In this document: positions 1 to 8,898 of the stretch, in pieces | How the letters are laid out: each line of letters starts with the position of its first letter | Numbering within the stretch: position 1 is the stretch's first letter | Assembly (NCBI RefSeq): GCF_042660205.1 | Contig: NZ_JBHSTQ010000002.1 | Coordinates: 62,001-126,000 of the forward strand | Source of the DNA: Sporolactobacillus kofuensis | Lineage (GTDB): Bacteria > Bacillota > Bacilli > Bacillales > Sporolactobacillaceae | Length of the DNA: 64,000 nt | Reading direction: 5' to 3' | The notes under the pieces: generated by a model | The model's input: the letters and a program-made list of their open reading frames with translations, nothing else | The model's database searches: none | Told to the model about the DNA's origin: nothing | Translations under genes and position numbers: made by a program

Positions 1-39
1 AACCGATTGTGTTCTCATTCACCTTCATCTCTATTTCAT
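1..39 (-). other. Spacer downstream of dapA, possibly start of next gene
   Basis: A purine-rich stretch resembling a ribosome-binding region follows the dapA stop codon, with possible ATG and GTG starts before the window edge. In B. subtilis the next gene is rnjB (RNase J2), so its beginning could lie here. Fewer than ten codons are visible, too few to assign anything. Confidence 0.25.
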
Positions 40-939
40 TTATTTGCTAATTCCTAAACTCAAACTTCTCTTTAAAGCTTGATATACATTTGTCAGTGAT
101 GTATGTTCCTCTTCTGTGAGTTCCACCATTGGCAAGCGAACACTACCCACTGCAATGCCGAGATCATTGAGTAACGCTTTCACAGGTGCAGGACTCGGTA
201 CTGCAAACAGTTCCCGCATGAATGGGAGCATCCTTTGATGCTGAATTGCTGCTTTTTCAATTTGACCGGATCTAAAGTTGTTCATCATCTGTTTCATTTC
301 TGGAGCAATGACATGAGATGAAACGGAAATCACACCATGCCCTCCTATAGCAAGTATAGGTAGTGTGAGTCCGTCATCTCCGCTATATAAATGAAAATGC
401 TCATCGGTTCCACTAATTATTTCAGCCATTTGATCTAAATCCCCACTTGCTTCCTTCACAGCTACAATATTTTCTAAATGTGAAAGTCGAATGATTGTTT
501 CAGCAGAAATATTTACTTTAGATCGGCTTGGAATATTATACACAATGATTGGAACATCAACCTGTTCGGCAATCGCTTGAAAATGTGCATAGATTCCTGC
601 CTGATTCGGCTTATTATAATAAGGAGCGACAACCATAATTGCATCTACGCCCAGCTTCGCAGCTTCTTTAGAAAGGGCAATGGAAGCACTTGTATTATTG
701 CTTCCAGTTCCAACGATCACTTTAATACGTCCATCCACCACTCGAACTACATGTTCAAATAAAGCTAATTTTTCTTCTTGTGAAAGTGTTGGCGATTCAC
801 CGGTTGTTCCGGCAACGACGACACCATCCGAACCCGTTTTGATCAAGTGTTCCAAAAGATCACTGGTCCTCTTTAAACTTACTTTTCCATTCTCATCAAA
901 GGGGGTGACCATCGCAGTTAGTAATCGCCCAAAATCCAT
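40..939 (-). CDS. dapA: 4-hydroxy-tetrahydrodipicolinate synthase
   Basis: Condenses pyruvate with aspartate semialdehyde in the cytosol, the first committed step toward diaminopimelate, lysine and spore dipicolinate. The 299-residue product has the family's usual length. It shows the GTTGES pyruvate-binding motif (residues 44-49), catalytic Tyr134 in the YNIP motif and the Schiff-base lysine Lys162 in VKEASG. The ATG start has a good AGGAGTGAG site. It lies five bases after dapG and ends the asd-dapG-dapA cluster. The nearby dpaAB genes use a later product of the same branch. Assignment is secure. Confidence 0.97.
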   Translation of the reverse strand: MDFGRLLTAMVTPFDENGKVSLKRTSDLLEHLIKTGSDGVVVAGTTGESPTLSQEEKLALFEHVVRVVDGRIKVIVGTGSNNTSASIALSKEAAKLGVDAIMVVAPYYNKPNQAGIYAHFQAIAEQVDVPIIVYNIPSRSKVNISAETIIRLSHLENIVAVKEASGDLDQMAEIISGTDEHFHLYSGDDGLTLPILAIGGHGVISVSSHVIAPEMKQMMNNFRSGQIEKAAIQHQRMLPFMRELFAVPSPAPVKALLNDLGIAVGSVRLPMVELTEEEHTSLTNVYQALKRSLSLGISK

Positions 940-944
940 TTATC

Positions 945-2192
945 TCACTCCTGTGTAGGATGTTGTAAACTTTGTTCTTCTTGTTCCTTATCAAGGCGAA
1001 AAGCCTTGTGAAGCGCATTGACTGCATTCTTCATATTCGCCTGTGCAACAAGGACCCAAATCGTATTATGTGAATCCGCTGATTGTAAGATCTGAATGCC
1101 TTGCTCCGTGAGTGCATTTACGATCATCGAAGCGACCCCAGGTACACCAGCCATTCCTGCGCCTACTGCAGATACTTTTGCACAGCCTGGCTGCACTTCC
1201 GGATGATAACCTTTATTCTTTAATATTTGAACGGCGCGTTCGGTTGCTTGTTCGCTCACCGTATAAATCACACCATTTGGACTAATATTAATCAAGTCCA
1301 CGCTGATCCCTTGTTCCGCCATCGCTTTGAATACTTTAGCCTGCAAGTCGAATTCATTTTTACCGGCGCGAACTCGAATTTGTGTGACATCGCGAACATA
1401 GGTAATCCCGGTTACCGGACGCTCCACAAGATCCTGTCCCCTACCCGCACGATTCATTGTCGTTACAATTGTTCCTAATTCATCGGACATTGTCGAACGA
1501 ATATGAATGGGGATTTTTGCCGTCATGGCGATTTCAACAGCTCGTGGGTGAATGACCTTTGCGCCCTGATAAGCGAGATTACATACTTCATTATAAGTCA
1601 GTACGGACAAGCGACGTGCATCACTGACAATTCGAGGATCAGCGGTCATCACCCCGTTTACATCAGTAAAAATATCGATCCATTCGGCATCTACTGCCGC
1701 ACCTAGTGCTGCAGCAGATGTATCACTGCCGCCTCGTCCAAGTGTTGTGATTTCTCCATCAGCTGTTTGCCCCTGAAAACCGGCAACCACAACTGCATCA
1801 CATTCTTCTAATCTTCTGAGCAGTGGAGCAACTTTCATCTCAATAATCTTTGCTTCATTAAAGGCATGATTCGTTCGGAATCCTGCTTGAGCGCCGGTCA
1901 TTGCTTCTGAATGAATGCCTGCACGTTTCAGTAAATTTGAGAATACAATCATTGAAATGGTTTCGCCGCAAGACATCAAGATGTCCTTTTCACGAGCCGA
2001 GCTCTTATTGTTACCAAGAAGTCCAAGCAGTGTATCGGTCGCATACGGATCTCCAGTTCGCCCCATTGCAGATACAACGATGATGACTTTGTATCCTTTT
2101 TCAACTGCTTGCACCACATGATGAACCGCATGTTCCCTCATTTGTTCCGTCTGGACAGAGGTTCCGCCAAATTTTTGTACAATGATTTTCAA
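945..2192 (-). CDS. dapG: Aspartate kinase, DapG type
   Basis: Phosphorylates aspartate, entering the lysine/diaminopimelate/threonine family. The protein begins with the kinase signature KIIVQKFGGTSV, carries RGGSDTSAAALGAAV in the kinase core, and ends in tandem ACT-type regulatory domains (about residue 265 onward). The preferred start is TTG at 2192, preceded by GAGGGTGG at good spacing; the longer frame back to 2210 would swallow that site. That gives about 415 residues, close to B. subtilis DapG (404). The asd-dapG-dapA context suggests the diaminopimelate-responsive isozyme, but the allosteric effector is inferred. Confidence 0.94.
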   Translation of the reverse strand: MKIIVQKFGGTSVQTEQMREHAVHHVVQAVEKGYKVIIVVSAMGRTGDPYATDTLLGLLGNNKSSAREKDILMSCGETISMIVFSNLLKRAGIHSEAMTGAQAGFRTNHAFNEAKIIEMKVAPLLRRLEECDAVVVAGFQGQTADGEITTLGRGGSDTSAAALGAAVDAEWIDIFTDVNGVMTADPRIVSDARRLSVLTYNEVCNLAYQGAKVIHPRAVEIAMTAKIPIHIRSTMSDELGTIVTTMNRAGRGQDLVERPVTGITYVRDVTQIRVRAGKNEFDLQAKVFKAMAEQGISVDLINISPNGVIYTVSEQATERAVQILKNKGYHPEVQPGCAKVSAVGAGMAGVPGVASMIVNALTEQGIQILQSADSHNTIWVLVAQANMKNAVNALHKAFRLDKEQEEQSLQHPTQE

Positions 2193-2280
2193 ACATTTCC
2201 ACCCTCTCACATAAGGGAGACCAGAATAAGCCAGACCTCTCCATTCGAAACTTTACTCAGCCTGGCTGTATCGGTAACTC

Positions 2281-3339
2281 TCAGATCTTAACAATACCAA
2301 GCTTAAGCAGACTTTCTGCAATTTGGACAGAATTCCACGCAGCACCTTTTAGTAGATTGTCCGAGACAATCCACATATGGAAACCGTTTGCTACATCAGG
2401 ATCACGTCGGATACGACCAACAAATACTTCCTTTTTCCCTTCTGCATTGACAGGCATTGGGTATATTTGATGTGCCGGATCGTCTTCTAAGACAACACCT
2501 GGTGCATCGGAAAGTAAATGTTTCAAGTCGGATGCAGTTACATCGGATTTGTCGATCTCAATGTATACCGATTCTCCGTGACTAATGCCAACGGGCACCC
2601 GTACGCAGGTTGCGGAAACCTTAATCTCCTGATCGTCCATTATTTTTTTTGTTTCATTAATCATTTTCATTTCTTCAAATGTATAATCATTCGGCTGGAA
2701 CAGATCGATTTGCGGGATCGCATTGAATGCCATTTGAAAGTGCTTCTTATCGCCTTTTACCGGCATGATCGCCGTTTGTACTTCGTTTCCGTCCAGTACA
2801 TCACGGGACTGGGTTTCAAGCTCAGCAATCGCTTTTGCTCCTGAACCCGATACTGCCTGATAGGTCGAAACGATAATTCGATTTAGTCCAAATGCTTTCC
2901 GAATCGGTTCAAGCGCAGCAACCATTTGAATCGTTGAACAGTTAGGATTGGCGATGATTCCGTGATGCTGAAACAGTGCTTGTTCATTCACTTCAGGGAC
3001 AACAAGAGGAACATCTTTCTCCATACGGAAAGCACTTGTATTGTCAACGACGATTGCGCCTCGTTTTGCAGCTTCAGGTGCAAGTTGCTTAGAAACGGAA
3101 CCACCGGCACTGAACAAAGCAATATCAATTTTTTCAAATGATTCGGGCTTTGCTTCTTCGATTGTCCATTCTTTGCCGCAAAAAGTTACTTTTTTGCCTG
3201 CAGAGTGGATCGATGCTAATGGTAACAACAATTTAACCGGCAACGGAGAACTCTCAAGCATTTGGAGCATTCGTGTGCCTACTGCGCCGGTAGCGCCAAC
3301 AACAGCTACATTCAACCCTTCTGATTTAAGCAAAACCAT
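2281..3339 (-). CDS. asd: Aspartate-semialdehyde dehydrogenase
   Basis: Reduces aspartyl phosphate to aspartate semialdehyde with NADPH. The N-terminal Rossmann motif VAVVGATGAVG (11-21), catalytic Cys134 in NPNCST and the active-site His254 in GISHGES are all present. The 352-residue length is normal for the family. The start is ambiguous: ATG at 3339 lies only two bases after GAGGAG, while an in-frame TTG at 3333 has better spacing. First gene of asd-dapG-dapA, 88 bases upstream of dapG. Confidence 0.96.
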   Translation of the reverse strand: MVLLKSEGLNVAVVGATGAVGTRMLQMLESSPLPVKLLLPLASIHSAGKKVTFCGKEWTIEEAKPESFEKIDIALFSAGGSVSKQLAPEAAKRGAIVVDNTSAFRMEKDVPLVVPEVNEQALFQHHGIIANPNCSTIQMVAALEPIRKAFGLNRIIVSTYQAVSGSGAKAIAELETQSRDVLDGNEVQTAIMPVKGDKKHFQMAFNAIPQIDLFQPNDYTFEEMKMINETKKIMDDQEIKVSATCVRVPVGISHGESVYIEIDKSDVTASDLKHLLSDAPGVVLEDDPAHQIYPMPVNAEGKKEVFVGRIRRDPDVANGFHMWIVSDNLLKGAAWNSVQIAESLLKLGIVKI

Positions 3340-3401
3340 CTCTCCTCTATTTAACTTAACTGTTTTTTTCCTATTATTATATAATCACTGGCGGCCGAAA
3401 G

Positions 3402-3430
3402 AAAAGGACAATTATGAAAAATGTCCTTTT
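3402..3430 (-). terminator. Hairpin terminator after dpaB
   Basis: A perfect 9-bp stem (AAAAGGACA / TGTCCTTTT) is followed on the minus strand by CTTTC. It lies between the dpaB stop and asd, so it probably separates the sporulation operon from asd-dapG-dapA. The U-tract is short, so termination may be partial. A TATAAT with no good -35 lies just downstream at 3376-3381. Confidence 0.6.
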
Positions 3431-3482
3431 TACCGCACTACAGTCTTATTTTATCATAATTGTTTCAAGAGAGAAGTACTGA

Positions 3483-4082
3483 TCAATCATTCACCTTTGT
3501 TTTTTCTAAAAGAATCGGTTGCTTTTGTTGTCCTTTAATTGCATTTTCTACGGTATCGACAAGCAGATACATATGGGAAACTAGTGAGTTCGGCTTATTA
3601 ACCGGATCATCTTGCCCAAATGGAATAAAGTAGATATTTTTGGTTACAATCAGTTTCGCGATGTTTTGCAAATTCAATCCCAATCCATCATTTGTTGATA
3701 CACCTAGAACTACTGGACTTCCATTACGCAGTGTCGCCTTAGCTGCCATGAGCACTGGACTATCTGTTTGAGCGTTTGCAAATTTGCTCATCGAATTACC
3801 GGTTAACGGGGCGATGACCATACAATCCAGCGGCTTTTTGGGGCCATAAGGTTCTGCATCGACAATTGAATCGACAACTTTCTGACCTGTTATTTCTTCA
3901 ACTTTTTCTATCCAATCATTAGCTTTGCCAAATCTTGTATCCGTTGTTTTCACTGTATACGTAACAAAGACAGAAACCTTACATCCTTTTGCAATCAATT
4001 TTTCAACCTGGGGAACAACTTGACTATACGTACAATGAGAACCTGTGATACCAAATCCAATATGCTTGCCTTCTAAATTCAT
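3483..4082 (-). CDS. dpaB: Dipicolinate synthase subunit B (SpoVFB)
   Basis: Flavoprotein-like subunit of dipicolinate synthase, which makes the calcium-chelating spore-core compound in the mother cell late in sporulation. The 199-residue product equals the family length and has the flavoprotein (HFCD-type) fold signature near the N terminus (GFGITGSHCTYSQVVPQ) and the PLTGNSMSKFANAQTDSPV segment. Its ATG overlaps the dpaA stop codon by one base (TAATG), indicating translational coupling. Driven by the sigma-K-like promoter ahead of dpaA. Confidence 0.96.
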   Translation of the reverse strand: MNLEGKHIGFGITGSHCTYSQVVPQVEKLIAKGCKVSVFVTYTVKTTDTRFGKANDWIEKVEEITGQKVVDSIVDAEPYGPKKPLDCMVIAPLTGNSMSKFANAQTDSPVLMAAKATLRNGSPVVLGVSTNDGLGLNLQNIAKLIVTKNIYFIPFGQDDPVNKPNSLVSHMYLLVDTVENAIKGQQKQPILLEKTKVND

Positions 4083-4975
4083 TATCCATCCTCCTCTGAG
4101 AACTTCTCAAGCAATAGCTCTGCAAGTACATTAGCAATAATTTTTCCAGCAGTTTTTGGAGCAACCATACCCGGTAATCCCGGTGTAATCATTGCTTTTA
4201 TGCCTCTTTTTTTTGCATACCGAAAATCTGTTCCACCGGGCAGAGAGGCGATATCAATAATGAAGCTGCTGGCAGGCATTTTTGAAAGGATTTTACTCGT
4301 TAATACCATAGCCGGTATGGTATTGATACAAATCTCAGTATTTTCTACTTCTTTCTCCAAATCCTTGAGATAAAAAGCATCCACGCCCATTTCCGTTGCA
4401 CGAGCAATTTGTTCCGGATTACGCGTACCGACTTTCACATAGGCACCAAGTGCATGAAAAGCACGTGCAATACTCATTCCCGTTCTCCCTAGTCCAAGAA
4501 CCATAACATGAGCGTGATGAATCGTTATGTCTGTATTCTGAATGACCATCATTAATGTTCCTTCAACGGTCGGTATCGAATTATAGATGGCTACATCATC
4601 GCGAGCGAATAATTTAATGACATCTCGTTTTGTTTCTTGAGAAATTTTATCAAGATAGGGGGTTGAGATACCTGAGTAAATTGCGCAATGTTCCGGCGTT
4701 TCTGCAAGCCATTTGCTCGTCAGCTTCACTGTTTCATTTGAGAACGTGGTCTCGACGTTGCCTTCGGGATCAGTCCCGCTGACTGGAAGAATCAAGCTGT
4801 CAACATCTTTTGCGCTGATTTCATCCATGTTCACCTTGGCTGCTCCGTTAAAATTTCTTTCCAGCTGATCGAAACCGACAAGTGACAGATGTGCATCGAG
4901 TGCAATGCATTTATTAATCACTTCAATCTGTCGGGCGTCTCCTCCCATGATCACGATATGTCTGTTTGTCAGCAT
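4082..4975 (-). CDS. dpaA: Dipicolinate synthase subunit A (SpoVFA)
   Basis: NAD(P)-binding subunit of dipicolinate synthase, oxidising a tetrahydrodipicolinate-derived intermediate to dipicolinate. A second Rossmann motif, VLGLGRTGMSIARAF, lies mid-protein, and LFARDDVAIYNSIPTVEG is characteristic of SpoVFA. The ATG at 4975 is chosen because GGAGGG precedes it and the resulting 297 residues match B. subtilis SpoVFA. The longer frame to 5053 would begin inside the promoter. First gene of dpaAB. The ymxH gene found upstream in B. subtilis is absent. Confidence 0.96.
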   Translation of the reverse strand: MLTNRHIVIMGGDARQIEVINKCIALDAHLSLVGFDQLERNFNGAAKVNMDEISAKDVDSLILPVSGTDPEGNVETTFSNETVKLTSKWLAETPEHCAIYSGISTPYLDKISQETKRDVIKLFARDDVAIYNSIPTVEGTLMMVIQNTDITIHHAHVMVLGLGRTGMSIARAFHALGAYVKVGTRNPEQIARATEMGVDAFYLKDLEKEVENTEICINTIPAMVLTSKILSKMPASSFIIDIASLPGGTDFRYAKKRGIKAMITPGLPGMVAPKTAGKIIANVLAELLLEKFSEEDG

Positions 4976-5040
4976 CGATTTTCCCTCCGCATGGGCTATT
5001 CCTCTTCCTTCGTGTATAGCCATAAATTCATTCAACACTT

Positions 5041-5068
5041 TATGGTATGACAAACGCCCTTTAGTGTG
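5041..5068 (-). promoter_or_regulatory. Sigma-K-type promoter for dpaA-dpaB
   Basis: On the minus strand a perfect CATA-N3-TA element (CATACCATA, 5041-5049) lies 16 bases downstream of an AC (5066-5067). This fits the sigma-K consensus of AC near -35 and CATANNNTA near -10. The spoVF operon of B. subtilis is sigma-K-dependent, so sequence and family knowledge agree. The predicted start is near 5034, about 60 bases before the dpaA codon. Confidence 0.75.
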
Positions 5069-5083
5069 AAATCATTGGGCACA

Positions 5084-5117
5084 ACAAAAAGACCCGAAAT
5101 AAATGATTTCGAGTCTT
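5084..5117 (-). terminator. Rho-independent terminator after mlpA
   Basis: A 12-bp stem (AAGACTCGAAAT / ATTTCGGGTCTT, one wobble pair) with a 5-base loop is followed by TTTTTG on the minus strand. It isolates mlpA from the sigma-K promoter just downstream. Confidence 0.85.
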
Positions 5118-5152
5118 CGAAAATAGCCAAACAAAGGTATCCGATATTTTTA

Positions 5153-6388
5153 TTAGAGTGCAACAGGCATATGACCTGTTGGACTGACAACAGAACAAGA
5201 ATAAGGCTTATCAAATATGAATTTGGATACTTGCTGTACATCCTCGAGTGTGACTTCATCAATACGTGCAATATTCTCATCGATTGAACGATCTCTACCG
5301 AGCACCAATTCATTCTTTGCATTTCTGCTCATGCGACTATTCGTACTTTCCAGCCCGAAAATCATGCTTCCCTTAATTTGGGCCTTACTACTCTCAAGTT
5401 CTTTTTCAGAAATGCCCTGGTCGACCATTGTGTGAATGGATTGAAGAATGGTCTCACCAAGTTCCTCGACCTGATCTGCACCTGTTCCACCATATATTGT
5501 GAGTAATCCGCTGTCCTTAAATGCAGTGTGGAACGAAAACACAGAATAGGCGAGCCCTTTTTCTTCTCGAATTTCCTGAAACAACCGGCTACTCATGCCA
5601 CCACCAAGAACATTGTTCATCACCATCAGAGGAGCGATTTGCTCATTATTACTGCTAAATCCAGGAAAACCAAGACAGATATGTGCCTGTTCTGTCTCTT
5701 TTTTGCGTGCAATTTTCCCCGGGTTAAACGAAGGGGCACTCTGACGCTCCTCCGAATTCGGAATCTCGTAATTTGCAAAAATTGATTCTATTTCTTGAAT
5801 AAGTTCTTCTTCAACATGGCCAGCAACTGAGATGACAATGTTATCCGGTGTATAGTGCAACCGCATGTGGGCTCTTAGATCTTCCGGGGTAAAATCCGCC
5901 AATGTTTGTTGCGTTCCAAGTATCGGATAGCCGAGCGGGTGATGTGCAAAACTCGTCGCACTTAATAAATCATGCACGAGATCGTCCGGTGTATCTTCAT
6001 ACATTTTTATTTCTTCGCCAATAACTTGTTTCTCTTTTTCTAAATCATTCGTGTCAAAACGGGAATGGAAAAACATATCCGCAAGGACACGCATTGCGAA
6101 TCCGGCATCTTTATCCATCACTTTTGCATAATAGCATGTGGTTTCCTTTGAAGTAAAAGCATTCACTTGACCACCAATTTGATCAAATGCTTCTGCAATT
6201 TCTCGTGCATTCCGAGAGTCTGTACCCTTGAACAGCATATGTTCTATAAAATGTGAAATTCCATTGTTCGATTCGTGTTCAAATCTGGAGCCTGTGCCAA
6301 CCCAAATGCCAATACTTACAGAACGCACCGTAGGCATCCTCTCAAGTAAGACACGGACTCCGTTTGCTAATCTTTTCTTTATGACCAC
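5153..6388 (-). CDS. mlpA: M16-family zinc processing protease (MlpA/YmxG)
   Basis: Member of the M16 (pitrilysin / mitochondrial processing peptidase-like) family. The inverted zinc motif HFIEH is at residues 46-50, and the product is 411 residues, like B. subtilis MlpA. The usual downstream glutamate region and C-terminal M16 half are present. It starts with GTG behind AGGGGGA and has its own sigma-A promoter and terminator, so it is a single-gene unit. Its physiological substrate is not established from sequence. The ylxY gene that separates it from pnp in B. subtilis is missing. Confidence 0.93.
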   Translation of the reverse strand: MVIKKRLANGVRVLLERMPTVRSVSIGIWVGTGSRFEHESNNGISHFIEHMLFKGTDSRNAREIAEAFDQIGGQVNAFTSKETTCYYAKVMDKDAGFAMRVLADMFFHSRFDTNDLEKEKQVIGEEIKMYEDTPDDLVHDLLSATSFAHHPLGYPILGTQQTLADFTPEDLRAHMRLHYTPDNIVISVAGHVEEELIQEIESIFANYEIPNSEERQSAPSFNPGKIARKKETEQAHICLGFPGFSSNNEQIAPLMVMNNVLGGGMSSRLFQEIREEKGLAYSVFSFHTAFKDSGLLTIYGGTGADQVEELGETILQSIHTMVDQGISEKELESSKAQIKGSMIFGLESTNSRMSRNAKNELVLGRDRSIDENIARIDEVTLEDVQQVSKFIFDKPYSCSVVSPTGHMPVAL

Positions 6389-6441
6389 AAATTAATCCCC
6401 CTGTTTCTCTTCTCATCCGATAAACTATGAAATTACTATTT

Positions 6442-6470
6442 ACTATAGCACGATGAAAATAACCAGACAA
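6442..6470 (-). promoter_or_regulatory. Sigma-A promoter for mlpA
   Basis: TTGTCT (6465-6470), a 17-base spacer and TATAGT (6442-6447) on the minus strand closely match the vegetative consensus. The start would fall about 45 bases upstream of the mlpA GTG. Confidence 0.8.
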
Positions 6471-6576
6471 TGAGATTCGTTTTTTTCATCAAGATGCACC
6501 GTGAAGTTATCGGTATCTATAACAGAAATATATGAAAAAATAAAAAGATCATGATTCTACGTGCACATCCATTTTC

Positions 6577-6605
6577 AAAAAAAAAGAAGCAGGTCTCCCT
6601 GCTTC
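6577..6605 (-). terminator. Rho-independent terminator after pnp
   Basis: An 8-bp GC-rich stem (GAAGCAGG / CCTGCTTC) with a 4-base loop is followed by nine T residues on the minus strand, beginning about 15 bases past the pnp stop codon. Confidence 0.9.
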
Positions 6606-6619
6606 TCCAATTCTTGTAT

Positions 6620-8761
6620 TTACGAGTGCGTGATATCTTGTTCCTCAGACTTTGTTTTTTCCTCGGTCTCTTGCAATACTTTATGGGACAACTTGATACG
6701 GCCTTGATGGTCAACTTCGATGACCTTCACACGTAATTGATCGCCAATATTAACAACATCTTCTACTTTCTCTACGCGTTTAGTATCGAGTTCAGAGATA
6801 TGAACCAAACCATCGGTGTGACCAAATAAGGAAACAAATGCGCCGAATTTTTCAATCCGCTTTACTTTCCCAACATAAATTTCGCCTACTTTGGCAACAC
6901 GAACAATGTTTTCAATAATTGTCTGTGCTTGCTTCCCTTTCTGCTCATCAATTGAGAAAATCATTATCGAGCCGTTTTGTTCGATATCGATTTTCACACC
7001 GGTCTCGTCTATAATTTTATTAATTACTTTCCCACTTGGGCCAATAACATCTCGAATTTTATTCGGATTAATGGTCATCTTAATGATCTTCGGTGCAAAC
7101 GGGGAGAGATGATCTCTTGGAGCAGCAATGGCATCGAGCAAGGTGTCCAAGATCTTCAAGCGGCCCTCTCTTGCCTGTTCTAGTGCTCGGCTAAGAATGT
7201 CACGTGTGACACCGGATATCTTAATATCCATTTGAAGCGCTGTGACTCCTTTTTCAGTACCTGCACATTTGAAGTCCATATCCCCAAGTGAATCTTCCAT
7301 CCCTTGAATATCCGTCAGGACAACGACGTCCTCACCATGTTTGACAAGTCCCATCGCAATGCCGGTAACTGGTGCCTTGATCGGAACACCAGCGTCCATC
7401 AAAGCTAGCGTACTCCCACAAATACTTGCCTGGGATGAAGATCCATTGGATTCGAGTACTTCTGACACACAGCGGATCATGTATGGAAAATCCTGTTCAT
7501 CCGGAATGACGGGTGCAAGTGCACGTTCACCTAATGCACCATGCCCAATTTCTCGTCGTCCAGGAGATCGTGAAGCTCTCGCTTCCCCTGTACTGAACCC
7601 TGGAAAATTGTAATGATGCATAAAGCGTTTCGTTTCTTCAGCATCAAATTCATCGAGAACCTGCGCCTCACTTAGCGGTGCCAAAGTACAAATACTGAGT
7701 GCTTGCGTTTGACCACGCGTGAACAGTCCGGATCCATGTGTTCGCGGAAGCAAACCTACACGTGCAGATAATGGTCGGATCTCATTAATCGCTCGTCCAT
7801 CCGGACGAAGCTGCTCGACAACAATCATACGTCGAACTTCTTCTTTCAAAATCGTATGGAGTACTTCTTCAACTAATGCAAGATCCACCGGTTCCTCTGC
7901 ATCTACATTTTCAGCTTGAAAAACGGCGGTAACCGACTCGTTAACTTGTTGTATCGCTCGGTCACGCGCTTGTTTTTCTTGAGTTCGCATGGCCTGATTC
8001 AAGCGATCACCGACTAATTCCCGAATACGATTTTCAAGTTCCTGATCAGCCTTGAACAACTTCACGTGCATCTTTTCTTTTCCGTTTTCAAAGACAATCT
8101 GCTCTTCAAATGCAATCAATTGCTTAATTTGTTCATGAGCGAACATGATCGCATCGAGCATCACCTCTTCTGGGATCTGCTCAGCACCTGCCTCTACCAT
8201 GTTGATGGCATCCTTCGTCCCCGCAACTGTCAAATGAAGGTCACTTTGTTTCTCTTGATCAACCGTGGGATTAACAATAAATTCGCCATCTACGCGACCA
8301 ATGATAACACCGGCAATCGGTCCCTCAAAGGGAACATCTGATAAGGACAGCGCAAGTGATGAACCAAGCATCGCTGCCATCTGTGCACTGCTATTCAGAT
8401 CAAGGCTGAGCACCATATTGCCAATCAATACTTCATTACGGAATCCATCAGGAAATAAAGGCCGAATGGGGCGGTCAATCATACGGGCAGATAGGGTTGC
8501 ACGATCATTTGGTCGTCCCTCTCTTTTAATAAAACCGCCGGGTATTTTCCCAACAGCATACATCCGTTCATCATAATTAACCGTTAGGGGAAAGAATGAA
8601 CCCTCCTTAGGTTCCTTAGATGCGGTCACTGTCGATAAAATCACGGTATCCCCGTAGTATACCAAAGCAGCACCATTCGCTTGTTTGGCTACTTCGCCGA
8701 TTTCGATGCGCAACGGACGTCCCGCCCAATTCAACTGATACACTTTTTTATCTGTTTGCAT
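6620..8761 (-). CDS. pnp: Polyribonucleotide nucleotidyltransferase (PNPase)
   Basis: Phosphorolytic 3'-5' exoribonuclease, a main mRNA-decay enzyme. The 713-residue protein has the usual order: first RNase PH domain, alpha-helical linker, second RNase PH domain, KH domain with IGPSGKVINKIIDETG, then S1 domain with GEIYVGKVKRIEKFGAFVSLFG. FPDGFRNEVLIGNMVLSLD-type motifs are present. The ATG follows an AGAGGTG site. It lies between rpsO and its own terminator. A hairpin sits in its leader at 8802-8832. Confidence 0.98.
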   Translation of the reverse strand: MQTDKKVYQLNWAGRPLRIEIGEVAKQANGAALVYYGDTVILSTVTASKEPKEGSFFPLTVNYDERMYAVGKIPGGFIKREGRPNDRATLSARMIDRPIRPLFPDGFRNEVLIGNMVLSLDLNSSAQMAAMLGSSLALSLSDVPFEGPIAGVIIGRVDGEFIVNPTVDQEKQSDLHLTVAGTKDAINMVEAGAEQIPEEVMLDAIMFAHEQIKQLIAFEEQIVFENGKEKMHVKLFKADQELENRIRELVGDRLNQAMRTQEKQARDRAIQQVNESVTAVFQAENVDAEEPVDLALVEEVLHTILKEEVRRMIVVEQLRPDGRAINEIRPLSARVGLLPRTHGSGLFTRGQTQALSICTLAPLSEAQVLDEFDAEETKRFMHHYNFPGFSTGEARASRSPGRREIGHGALGERALAPVIPDEQDFPYMIRCVSEVLESNGSSSQASICGSTLALMDAGVPIKAPVTGIAMGLVKHGEDVVVLTDIQGMEDSLGDMDFKCAGTEKGVTALQMDIKISGVTRDILSRALEQAREGRLKILDTLLDAIAAPRDHLSPFAPKIIKMTINPNKIRDVIGPSGKVINKIIDETGVKIDIEQNGSIMIFSIDEQKGKQAQTIIENIVRVAKVGEIYVGKVKRIEKFGAFVSLFGHTDGLVHISELDTKRVEKVEDVVNIGDQLRVKVIEVDHQGRIKLSHKVLQETEEKTKSEEQDITHS

Positions 8762-8801
8762 ACATCACACCTCTTTCCCTATGTTAAGATCTTCTCTATG
8801 T

Positions 8802-8832
8802 ATCGAATGAGATCCTTTAAAGTCTCACCGAT
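8802..8832 (-). other. Stem-loop in pnp 5' leader
   Basis: On the minus strand ATCG and TGAGA pair with TCTCA and CGAT across a small internal loop, closing a 10-base loop. No T-run follows, so it is not a terminator. It may be a processing or regulatory element in the pnp leader; pnp leaders are processed in other bacteria. No convincing pnp promoter was seen upstream of it. Confidence 0.4.
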
Positions 8833-8863
8833 CCTATAACAAACAATTATCTCTCCATATGAA

Positions 8864-8888
8864 CAAAAAAGCGGGAATGCTCCCGCTT
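8864..8888 (-). terminator. Rho-independent terminator after rpsO
   Basis: The stem AAGCGGGA / TCCCGCTT with a 4-base loop, read on the minus strand, is followed by TTTTTTGTTC. It begins 10 bases after the rpsO stop codon. Confidence 0.88.
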
Positions 8889-8898
8889 CTTTTCTGAC

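Noticed and set aside
2228..2267. AGCCAG / CTGGCT pairing between asd and dapG
   Set aside because: Six base pairs with a long loop and no T-run; no support as a terminator or riboswitch. A lysine riboswitch is far too large for this gap.
3376..3381. TATAAT upstream of asd
   Set aside because: No acceptable -35 hexamer at 16-18 bases; not called as a promoter although asd may have one here.
3041..3538. 165-codon plus-strand frame opposite asd and dpaB
   Set aside because: Shadow of asd on the opposite strand; it crosses the intergenic hairpin and lacks a start site.
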